Shown: in pieces, positions 34,522-41,825 of the stretch
Numbering within the stretch: the first letter of the stretch is position 1
Layout of the letters: each line of letters begins with the position of its first letter
Notes under the pieces: model-generated
The model's database searches: none
Told to the model about the DNA's origin: nothing
The model's input: only the letters and a program-made list of their open reading frames with translations
NCBI RefSeq assembly: GCF_036013745.1
Contig: NZ_CP107880.1
Coordinates: 930,001 to 994,000, forward strand
Reading direction: 5' to 3'
DNA: 64,000 nucleotides
Source: Streptomyces sp. NBC_00483
GTDB taxonomy: Bacteria > Actinomycetota > Actinomycetes > Streptomycetales > Streptomycetaceae
Made by a program: the position numbers and the translations under genes

Positions 34522-37500
34522 GACCGGCCCGCCGAGGTGGTGGTCTGCGCGGTGTCGACGGCGCGTGCCATGTCGGCCAGGGTGGCCGAGGCCTGGAGTT
34601 CGCGCAGCGGGATCTCGGTGCCGAAGCGGTCGTTGACGGCGAGTGCGAGGCGCATGGTGAGCAGGCTGTCGGCGCCGAGGTCGTAGAAGTTGTCGTGGCG
34701 GGAGGCGGGGGCCGGGCCGAGTACGCGGGCCCATTCCTGTGCGAGGGCCTGCTCCGTGCCGGGCCGTGGTGGTTCCTGTGGCGTGGGTTCGCGTGGCGGC
34801 GCCGCCCAGGAGATGAGCTGTTTGCGGTCGACCTTTCCGTTGCCGTTCAGGGGGAGTTCGGGCAGCAGCAGGTAGTCGGCGGGCTGGGTGTAGGAGGGTA
34901 GCCAGCGCCGGGCGTGGTCGCGTACGTCGTCGAGGTCCACGCCGTCGCCCTGGGGCACGAGGTAGGCCACGATGCGGCGGCCCGCTCCGGTGCCGGCCAG
35001 GACGGCGACGGCCCTGCCGACGGCCGGGTGCCTGCCCAACACCCCTTCGATCTCGCCGAGTTCGATGCGGTATCCGTTGAGTTTGATCTGGTGGTCGGCG
35101 CGGCCGAGGAACTCCAGGACGCCGTCGGGCCGGTAGCGGCCGAGGTCTCCCGTCAGGTACCAGCGCATGCCGTCGCGCTCGACGAAGCGTTCGGCGGTGC
35201 GGTCCGGGTCGGCGCGGTAGCCGAGGGCCACGCCGGTGCCGCCGATCCACAGTTCGCCGGGCACCCAGTCCGGGCAGTCGCGTCCGTAGGCGTCCACGGC
35301 CCGGTAGTGCTGGTTGCGCAGTGGGGTGCCGTAGGGCACGGACGGCCAGTCGGGGTCGGTCTCGGTGACTTCGTGGAAGTTGGAGTAGACGGCGCCTTCC
35401 GTCGCCCCGCCGCAGGCCACGAAGTGGCAGGAGGGCAGCAGGCGGCGCAGGCGTCCCGGCAGGTCGGTGCCGATCCAGTCGCCGCCGGTGAACACCAGGC
35501 GCAGGCTGTCGGTCGCGCCGCGCAGCTCGCCCGCGGTGATCAGCATGTCGAGCAGTACGGGGACGGAGTCCCAGACGGTGACGGCGTGCGTCTCGATGAG
35601 GCGGAGCCATGCCTCGGGGTCGCGTCGTTCCTCGGGACCGGGCATGACGACGCGGCCGCCCGCCATCAGCGGACCGAAGATCTCGTAGACGGACAGGTCG
35701 AAGTCGAGCGCGGAGACGGACAGACAGCAGTCCGCGGGGCCGACGTCCCAGCGCCCGTTGAGGTCCTCCAGGGAGTTCACGGCGGAACGGTGACTGACCT
35801 CGACACCCTTGGGGGTGCCGGTGGAGCCGGAGGTGAAGATGATGTATGCGGGCGCCTCACGGTCACCCAACACCGGTGCGGGCAGCAGTGGTTGGGCAGG
35901 ATCGAGGGCGGCCTGCCACGACAGACGCAGCGGCCCGTCGTCGGGTCGCCGCCCACTGGGCGTCGCGGCGTGCTCGGGATCACGTATCACCACGCGCGCC
36001 CCGGACACCCCGAGCACCTGGCCCCTGCGCTGCTCGGGCTGTTCGGGGCCGATGGGGACGTAGCAACCACCGGCCGCCAATACACCCAGGGCGGCAGTGA
36101 CTTGGGCCTCTCCTGAGGTCAGACAGATCCCGACGGGTTCGCCGCCGCGCACCCCGAGGTCGCGCAGGCGGGCCGCGAGACGCAGGGCACGCTCGGCGAG
36201 CGCGCCCCGGGTGAGGGTCGTGTTCTCGTGGTGCAGGGCGGGAGGGGTGGCGTCGGTGGCGGCCAGTTCGAAGAAGCGCTCGTGCAGCAGCAGCCCGCTC
36301 TCGGGCCCGGTGGTGTCGTTGACCCGGGCGCGGGTCTGCCGCTGGCGCGCCGGAAGCCGCTGCGGGACCGGCGAGCTCCAGTCACGGTCGGCGAACGCCC
36401 GCAGCACGTCGTCGCAGTACTCGGTCATCGCGTCGAGCGTTCCGGGCAGGAACACCTCCTCCACGGCGTCCCAGGCCAGCACGTAGCCGTCCGCCGGATC
36501 GTCGGAGACGGGGTGGGCCAGACAGTCGAGCCAGACCTGCGGAGTGTGCGAGAGCATCCAGGTCAGCGAGCCGAACCGGCGCGTGAACCGGCGGGAGACC
36601 CAACTCTGTTCGAGTTCCGTGTAGACGACGCCGAGCATGCCCGTGCGCTGCCCATGACCGCGCGCCGCCTGCTGGAAGTCGTCCACGGTGGGCGCTTGTG
36701 CGCGCAGCACCCCCTCGGAGCCGTGGGCGAGTGCGCGGAGATCGGACGGCGCTCCACCGGGCACCCGGGCAGCCGTCAATCGGCTGAAGTCGCCGACGGT
36801 CCGCTCTAGTTGGGGATTGCCACCGGGCCGGTCGAAGGTGGGCATGTTGAGGACGAATCCCGCTGCCGGGTCCGCCTGCCAGCGGTGCAGGGTCGCGCAG
36901 AACGCGGCGAACGGGACGGCCCGCGCGGAGATGCCGCAGGCCCGCGCCCGGTCCTGGATACGCCGCCACACCGCGCCCGGCACGGGCACCTGGCGCCGGG
37001 TGAACCGGGGGACGCCCGCCAGTTCCTCGGGTTCGGTGGCGTACGGCAGCCGGGGCGCGGTGCGCGGCGCGGAGGTGCCGTCGCCACCCTCGCCGATCCG
37101 GCGCTCGTCCCGCTCCCCGTTGTCGTCGGAGCTACGGCGCCGGTGGTCCGCGAAGTCGTGGGACACGTCCGGGAGTTCACCGTCATACAGCGCCACCAGG
37201 TCCTCGAAGAGTACGCGGATGGCCACCGGGTCGGCCGCCAGCAGGTCGATGTCGGCGTGCAGCCGGGATCCGCCGCCGGGCAGGAGGGTGAGGCCGAGGT
37301 CCATCACGCGTCCGGCGGCGACATCCAGGCGGCGGTGCGCCATCCGCTCGCGGATGCGGTCCAGTTCGCCCGCGACGGTGGCGGGGTCGGCGCCGCGCAG
37401 GTCGTCGACGACGAGCCGGCCGGTCGGCGACGCCAGCGGGGCCCCTTGGTCGAGGCCGTTGAACGCGGTGCGCAGGGACACGTGCCGTTGCTGGAGCCGG

Positions 37501-37685
37501 TGGTAGGCGTCCTGGAGCCGGGTCTGGTCCGGCGCCCGGTCGTGGTCGAACTCGAAGGTCATGTGGCAGCCGGTCCCGCCGAGCGGCGTGCCGTCCTGGC
37601 GGCCCAGCAGATACGCCCGCTGGACGTCGGTGAGCGGATAGGGGGCGAGGTGGGAGGCGTAGGAGGTGTGGGGGGCCTGCGTCAT
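34518..37685 (-). CDS. single-module nonribosomal peptide synthetase, Cy-A-T
   Basis: The 1055-residue protein has three domains. A heterocyclisation (Cy) domain at about 15-440 begins YPLTDVQRAYLLGR, has the DxxxxD core (DLLAADPVA), and ends with GVVYTELEQSW and SHTPQVWLDC. An adenylation domain at about 460-960 has AYIIFTSGSTGTPKG, LDFDLSVYEIFG, GGATEGAVYSN, YLTGDLGRY and GRADHQIKLNGYRIELGEIE. A carrier domain near 970-1040 has DLGADSLLTM for phosphopantetheine. There is no epimerase, oxidase or TE. Cy domains condense and cyclise Cys, Ser or Thr to thiazoline or oxazoline; the binding-pocket residues (read by hand as D, L, Y, D, F, G, C, V) fit no code I know. The start overlaps the aminotransferase stop (ATGA). 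Confidence 0.9.
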   Translation of the reverse strand: MTQAPHTSYASHLAPYPLTDVQRAYLLGRQDGTPLGGTGCHMTFEFDHDRAPDQTRLQDAYHRLQQRHVSLRTAFNGLDQGAPLASPTGRLVVDDLRGADPATVAGELDRIRERMAHRRLDVAAGRVMDLGLTLLPGGGSRLHADIDLLAADPVAIRVLFEDLVALYDGELPDVSHDFADHRRRSSDDNGERDERRIGEGGDGTSAPRTAPRLPYATEPEELAGVPRFTRRQVPVPGAVWRRIQDRARACGISARAVPFAAFCATLHRWQADPAAGFVLNMPTFDRPGGNPQLERTVGDFSRLTAARVPGGAPSDLRALAHGSEGVLRAQAPTVDDFQQAARGHGQRTGMLGVVYTELEQSWVSRRFTRRFGSLTWMLSHTPQVWLDCLAHPVSDDPADGYVLAWDAVEEVFLPGTLDAMTEYCDDVLRAFADRDWSSPVPQRLPARQRQTRARVNDTTGPESGLLLHERFFELAATDATPPALHHENTTLTRGALAERALRLAARLRDLGVRGGEPVGICLTSGEAQVTAALGVLAAGGCYVPIGPEQPEQRRGQVLGVSGARVVIRDPEHAATPSGRRPDDGPLRLSWQAALDPAQPLLPAPVLGDREAPAYIIFTSGSTGTPKGVEVSHRSAVNSLEDLNGRWDVGPADCCLSVSALDFDLSVYEIFGPLMAGGRVVMPGPEERRDPEAWLRLIETHAVTVWDSVPVLLDMLITAGELRGATDSLRLVFTGGDWIGTDLPGRLRRLLPSCHFVACGGATEGAVYSNFHEVTETDPDWPSVPYGTPLRNQHYRAVDAYGRDCPDWVPGELWIGGTGVALGYRADPDRTAERFVERDGMRWYLTGDLGRYRPDGVLEFLGRADHQIKLNGYRIELGEIEGVLGRHPAVGRAVAVLAGTGAGRRIVAYLVPQGDGVDLDDVRDHARRWLPSYTQPADYLLLPELPLNGNGKVDRKQLISWAAPPREPTPQEPPRPGTEQALAQEWARVLGPAPASRHDNFYDLGADSLLTMRLALAVNDRFGTEIPLRELQASATLADMARAVDTAQTTTSAGRS

Positions 37686-38881
37686 GAAGTCCTCTCCAGT
37701 CGGTCTGCGGCCTGGGCCGCGGCGACGAGCGTCTCGGCGCCGCGCCGCACTTCGTCGTCCGTCACGGTCAGCGGCGGCATGACCCGCACGCAGTTCCCGG
37801 CGCTGCCACCAAGACCCACCAGGAGCCCGCGGGTCCGGCACTCCTCCTGCACGGCGGCGGCCGTCGCCGGGTCCTGGAACGCGACCGCGAGCAGCAGCCC
37901 CCGCCCCTGCACCCGCCGTACGCCGCCGACGCCCGCGAGCCCCGTCTCCAGGAGGCCGCGCAGGAGATGCCCTGCCGTGTGCGCCCGAGCCGGGAGGTCA
38001 CGGTCCTCGATCACGTCGAGGGTCGCGAGCGCGGCGGTCGTGGACAGCTGATTGCCGCCGAACGTCGAGATCGACGGCATCGGCAGGCAGTTCATGACCT
38101 CACGCCGTCCGACGACGCCGCCCAGCGTCAGCCCGCCGGCCAGGCCCTTGGCGAACACCAGCAGGTCCGGCCTGACGTCGTCGTCCCACTGGTGTCCCCA
38201 CCACCGTCCGGTACGCCCCCAGCCGGTCTGTACCTCGTCGCAGATCAGCAGGGCTCCGTGGGAGCGCACCGCGCGGGCGTAGGCGGCGAGTTGCCCGTCG
38301 GCGAGCGGGACCGCCCCGGCCACGCCCTGCACCGGTTCGGCGATCAGCGCGGCCACCGGACGGTCCGGCTCGCTGTCCAGGACCCGCGTCAACTCACTTA
38401 CTCCATGGGCAACTTGATGCTCGTCCGCCACCTCGCCGGGCCCGACCTGCGGCGGGACGTCCGGCACGAGGTCGACCCGCAGCGGGGTGCGTCCCGCGCC
38501 GTGCCAGCGGTGGTCCCCGGTCACGGCGAGCGCGCCGAACGAGCGGCCGTGATAGCTGTGCCGCAGCGCCACGACCCGGCCGCTGCGCCGGTGCTCGGTG
38601 GCCAGCAGCAGCGCCGTCTCCACGGCCTCGGTGCCCGAGCAGGTGAAGAACACCACCGCGTCGTCGATCCCGGACAGTCGCGCGATGCGCTCGGCCAACT
38701 CCACCTGGGAGGCGATGAGATAGAACGTCGAGGTGTGCACGACGCCGGTCCGCAGCTGCCGCTCGACGGCCTCGCGCACCTCCGGTACGTCGTAGCCGAG
38801 CAGGTTGACGGCGATGCCGGAATAGAAGTCCAGGTACGTACGGCCGTCGCTGCCGCGCACGGTCCGGCCGCTGCCCGACAC
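37682..38881 (-). CDS. class III PLP-dependent aminotransferase
   Basis: This belongs to the fold-type I acetylornithine/omega-aminotransferase family: TYLDFYSGIAVNLLGYD, VFFTCSGTEAVETAL, LRHSYHGRSFGALA, LIAEPVQGVAGAVP, LLICDEVQTGWGRTG (Asp contacting PLP) and the Lys in LVFAKGLAGGL. It probably supplies or modifies an amino-acid or amine building block for the adjacent NRPS. GTG 38881 gives 399 residues, but the frame continues upstream with family-like sequence (RHRAVLPPWSPLSYREPLE) and no ATG, GTG or TTG; initiation could be at ATC 38965, six nt after AGGAGG, giving 427 residues. The 3' end overlaps the NRPS gene by 4 nt. Confidence 0.88.
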   Translation of the reverse strand: MSGSGRTVRGSDGRTYLDFYSGIAVNLLGYDVPEVREAVERQLRTGVVHTSTFYLIASQVELAERIARLSGIDDAVVFFTCSGTEAVETALLLATEHRRSGRVVALRHSYHGRSFGALAVTGDHRWHGAGRTPLRVDLVPDVPPQVGPGEVADEHQVAHGVSELTRVLDSEPDRPVAALIAEPVQGVAGAVPLADGQLAAYARAVRSHGALLICDEVQTGWGRTGRWWGHQWDDDVRPDLLVFAKGLAGGLTLGGVVGRREVMNCLPMPSISTFGGNQLSTTAALATLDVIEDRDLPARAHTAGHLLRGLLETGLAGVGGVRRVQGRGLLLAVAFQDPATAAAVQEECRTRGLLVGLGGSAGNCVRVMPPLTVTDDEVRRGAETLVAAAQAADRLERTS

Positions 38882-38946
38882 GATCTCCAGCGGCTCCCGG
38901 TACGACAGCGGGGACCAGGGCGGCAGGACCGCCCGGTGCCTCTCGA

Positions 38947-40092
38947 TCAGACTGCGGTCACCGATGACGGGCCTCCTTCGTCGTGTGCGCCGGGATGCGG
39001 GACGACAGCGGGCGCCGGCCCGGCGGGCGCTCCCAGCGCCATGCCTCCGACGTGCATCACCTCACTGCCGGACCCGGCCAGGAACGGCGCCGTGACGGGC
39101 GCTTCGAGTGCACCGATGGGGCAGGCGCCGAGACCGAGATCGGCCGCGGTCAGGCACAGCGTCTGCATCAGACATCCGGTGTCGCGGTAGACGAGGCTGA
39201 GCGTCATGCCGCCGTACTTCCATGACGTACGGGTCACGTGGGAGGCGAAGTACAGGCTGACGGGCGGGGCTTGGTCCATCCGTCCCGGCACGGTGACCAG
39301 CCGGTCGACGAGCTCTTCGAGGTGCGCGTCCCACTCACCGCGGCGCTCCAGCGTGTGCCCGAAGGGGTCGTAGTGGTGGACGCCGGGCTCGAGGCCGTCG
39401 ACGGACCTGGCCAGGACGTAGATCTCCAGGCTGTGCCGACCGCCCCCGGAAGGGGATGGCCGCTGGGTCTGCTGGTGCTCCAGTGGCGACAGGTGGCCCC
39501 GCACGCGCGCCGCGCGCCCCAGCAGTGTTCCGAGGAGGTGGAGCGGCACCGGCTCGCTCGTGAACTCGCGCAGACTGCGCCGCTGGGCGAGCACGGTTTC
39601 GAAGGGGTGGGTCGGCGCCGGGGCCGGCGGATCGGGCAGCCGCGTGACGGTTTCCGGCGTGGCCGGTGCCGGTAAGCGGGCCGGGGGTGGTGTGCCCGGC
39701 AGGGAGTCGATGTCCGGGGGCACCATCGAGGCCTCCCGATGTGCGGCGCTCTGGTGCGGGCTGCAGCCGCCGGGACGATCGTGCGGGCTGTCGCGCGCGG
39801 CAGACACGGTGACGAGACCGGCCCGCGCCGCCGCCTCCAACACCTCCTGTAATCGGACGAGTTGTGGGGCATCGGGCCACCGGCGGTGCAGCTCCTCGGC
39901 GGTGGTGGGGGCGCCCAGTCGGGACAGGACGCGCAGCGTGAGTTCGGGGTCACCGGACGGGTCCGGCCAGGGACATCGGCGGCCGCTGCGCGCGTCGATC
40001 AGGAGGACGGGATGGCCCGCCGGATCCTCCTCGTCGGACGCCCACTCCATCAGGAGGTTCGGGTCGCGTTGATAAAGGAGCGGATCACTCAT
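38947..40092 (-). CDS. SagB-type nitroreductase-fold dehydrogenase (thiazoline/oxazoline oxidase candidate)
   Basis: The protein has 381 residues. The C-terminal half (about 165-370) is a nitroreductase-fold FMN domain of the SagB/McbC kind: FETVLAQRRSLREFTSEPVPL, SLEIYVLARSVDGLEPGVHHYDP, SLVYRDTGCLMQTLCLTAADLGLGACPIG. The N-terminal 150 residues are a variable helical region ending in a Pro-rich linker. Such enzymes oxidise azolines to azoles in modified peptides and NRPS products, which fits the Cy module in the same operon. A TTA leucine codon (39850-39852, codon 81) is in frame. As the first gene of the operon, it makes the whole unit a candidate for bldA control. Confidence 0.85.
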   Translation of the reverse strand: MSDPLLYQRDPNLLMEWASDEEDPAGHPVLLIDARSGRRCPWPDPSGDPELTLRVLSRLGAPTTAEELHRRWPDAPQLVRLQEVLEAAARAGLVTVSAARDSPHDRPGGCSPHQSAAHREASMVPPDIDSLPGTPPPARLPAPATPETVTRLPDPPAPAPTHPFETVLAQRRSLREFTSEPVPLHLLGTLLGRAARVRGHLSPLEHQQTQRPSPSGGGRHSLEIYVLARSVDGLEPGVHHYDPFGHTLERRGEWDAHLEELVDRLVTVPGRMDQAPPVSLYFASHVTRTSWKYGGMTLSLVYRDTGCLMQTLCLTAADLGLGACPIGALEAPVTAPFLAGSGSEVMHVGGMALGAPAGPAPAVVPHPGAHDEGGPSSVTAV

Positions 40093-40231
40093 GCAGTCCG
40101 TATGCCTCACAAAAAACGGTACGGAACATGCACACGCCACATTCGGTATAAGTGTGACGATCGCACTTTCGGTGGGCTTTATCCGACTCGGGGACCGGCG
40201 GCGAGGCAGCGGCCGCGCCCCGAGCGGCGAA
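40093..40231 (-). promoter_or_regulatory. promoter region of the NRPS operon
   Basis: This short, relatively AT-rich stretch upstream of the SagB-type gene carries an A-run (plus strand CAAAAAAC) and TTATACC on the minus strand, about 80 nt before the start, that could be a -10 box. No reliable -35 is seen. It also contains the 3' untranslated end of the LysR gene's upstream neighbour space. Confidence 0.35.
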
Positions 40232-41155
40232 CTATTCGGCCCCTGCGCTCGGCACCAGGTTCGACGCCGACGCCTTGATCAGGTCGAGGGCCTGGGCGAC
40301 CACGGGGTGCCGGGCGCCGCCCTTGCGGGTGGCGGCGAGGATGCGGCGGGCGGGGGCGGGTTCGCCGGAGAGGGGGATGCGGGCCACGGGCCATTCGGTG
40401 TTGATGCGGGCGAGGCGCGGCACCAGGATCACGCCCAGGCCGTGCGCCACCATCGCCGTGCCGGTGTCCCACTCGTCGGACTGGTGACCCATGTCGGGCA
40501 TGAAGCCGGCGGCCATGCACGCGGTGACCAGCAGGTCGTGGTACGTGGTGCCCGGTGTGCCCACGATCCAGGTCTCGCGGGCCGCGTCCGCGAGGACCAC
40601 CCGCTCGCGCGCGGCCAGCGGATGGTCGGCCGGGACGACCAGGTCGAGCGGGTCGTCGAGGAGCGGCTGCTGCTCGAAGCGCTCATCGGTCAGCGGCGGC
40701 GAGTCGGCCGTCACGACGACCAGGCCGAGGTCCGCCTCTCCCGTGAGCAACAGCTCGAAGCAGCGCGCCGGCTCCGCCTCCACCAGGCGGACCCCCAGCT
40801 GCGGATGCCGATCGCGCAGGGTCGCCGCGGTGGACGGCAGCAGACGCGTCGCGGCCGTCGAGAAGCCGCAGAGCGTGAACGAGCCGGTCTGCACGTCGGC
40901 CATCGCCGCGAGGTCGCTGCGCGCCCGCTCCCACTGCGCCTCCAGAACGGCCGCGTGCTGGAGCAGCGTACGGGCGGCGGCGGTCAGCTTGATGCCTCGG
41001 CCCGCGGGCTCGAGGAGCACCACGCCGACCTGCTCGGCCAGCTGCCTCAGCTGGTACGAGACCGTCGACGGCTTGAGCCCCGTGGCCTCGGCGGCCGCGG
41101 TCACGCCCCCGTGCGCCTCGACCATCTGCAGCACCTTGAGCTTGGGATCGATCAT
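40232..41155 (-). CDS. LysR family transcriptional regulator
   Basis: This is a 307-residue LTTR. The N-terminal helix-turn-helix reads KLKVLQMVEAHGGVTAAAEATGLKPSTVSYQLRQLAEQVGVVLLEP, followed by the linker helix and a substrate-binding domain (TGSFTLCGFSTAA, LTGEADLGLVVV, DMGHQSDEWDTGTAMVAHGLGVILVPRLA). It is divergent from the membrane protein/MHS transporter pair, and an 8-8-8 palindrome (41162-41185) lies 7 nt upstream of its start. It may sense the substrate of that transporter; control of the downstream NRPS operon is also possible since both are on the minus strand. Confidence 0.92.
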   Translation of the reverse strand: MIDPKLKVLQMVEAHGGVTAAAEATGLKPSTVSYQLRQLAEQVGVVLLEPAGRGIKLTAAARTLLQHAAVLEAQWERARSDLAAMADVQTGSFTLCGFSTAATRLLPSTAATLRDRHPQLGVRLVEAEPARCFELLLTGEADLGLVVVTADSPPLTDERFEQQPLLDDPLDLVVPADHPLAARERVVLADAARETWIVGTPGTTYHDLLVTACMAAGFMPDMGHQSDEWDTGTAMVAHGLGVILVPRLARINTEWPVARIPLSGEPAPARRILAATRKGGARHPVVAQALDLIKASASNLVPSAGAE

Positions 41156-41161
41156 TCGACC

Positions 41162-41185
41162 ATCTTGCACGGTCACATGCAAGAT
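41162..41185. promoter_or_regulatory. LysR-type operator in the divergent region
   Basis: ATCTTGCA (41162-41169) and TGCAAGAT (41178-41185) form a perfect inverted repeat with an 8-bp centre, next to the lysR start. The size and position fit LTTR recognition sites. Confidence 0.6.
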
Positions 41186-41224
41186 TGTGTAATTGTGTCG
41201 ATGGGTTACCGGTGACACCCTGCG

Positions 41225-41815
41225 GTGGTGTTGATCCGCTTTATCGCCCGGGCCACGGTCGGCCTGTTTCTCGCAGTCGTCCCCGCAGTCCTGATCGCCT
41301 CGGAGCAGAGCGATCCGGCCGTCGTCTGCTGTATGCCGTTGTCCGTTCTCGTGTGCTCGGCGCTCGCGCGGCCGCTCGCCGCGGAATGCGGCAGCCGCCC
41401 CGCCCAATTCGCGGGTCTGACCGCTCTGTTGGCGAGCCTTTCCGTGGTGTCGTTGACGGCTGGGCAATGGTCGGCCGGGATGTCGGCCTGGCCGACCGTG
41501 GCCGCCTCCGTGTTCGCCGGATTCGGTCACGGTCTCGCCCGCGGCGGAGCGGGCGCCGCCCTCGGCGTGCGCGCACCCACCGTCTCTTACCTGAGCTTCG
41601 GCCTGCCGGTCGTCGCCACGGGGCTGCTCACGCTCCTGTGTTCGGCGGCGACGGCGACAGCCCTGGTGGCCTCGGTGGTGGCGCTGCTCGTCTTTCCGGC
41701 GACCGGCGCCGCCCTCGGGACCGGCCGCGCCGGGCGCCGCCCGGATCGGCGCATTCATTGGATCGACCTGAACCACCTGTGCGGGAATCCCACCCGCAGT
41801 ACCGCGCAATTCTGA
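41225..41815 (+). CDS. hypothetical membrane protein, possible half-MFS remnant
   Basis: The 196-residue protein has about five or six hydrophobic segments (ATVGLFLAVVPAVLIA, VVATGLLTLLCSAATATALVASVVALLVFPA) and a short basic then polar C-terminal tail. The order of segments and the Gly-rich loop FGHGLARGGAGAALG look like the C-terminal half of a major-facilitator protein, so it may be a truncated permease or an independent small membrane protein. The GTG start has no clear ribosome site. Its stop overlaps the ribosome site of the MHS transporter gene, so they are likely cotranscribed. Confidence 0.55.
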   Translation: MVLIRFIARATVGLFLAVVPAVLIASEQSDPAVVCCMPLSVLVCSALARPLAAECGSRPAQFAGLTALLASLSVVSLTAGQWSAGMSAWPTVAASVFAGFGHGLARGGAGAALGVRAPTVSYLSFGLPVVATGLLTLLCSAATATALVASVVALLVFPATGAALGTGRAGRRPDRRIHWIDLNHLCGNPTRSTAQF

Positions 41816-41825
41816 GGAGTAGTAC

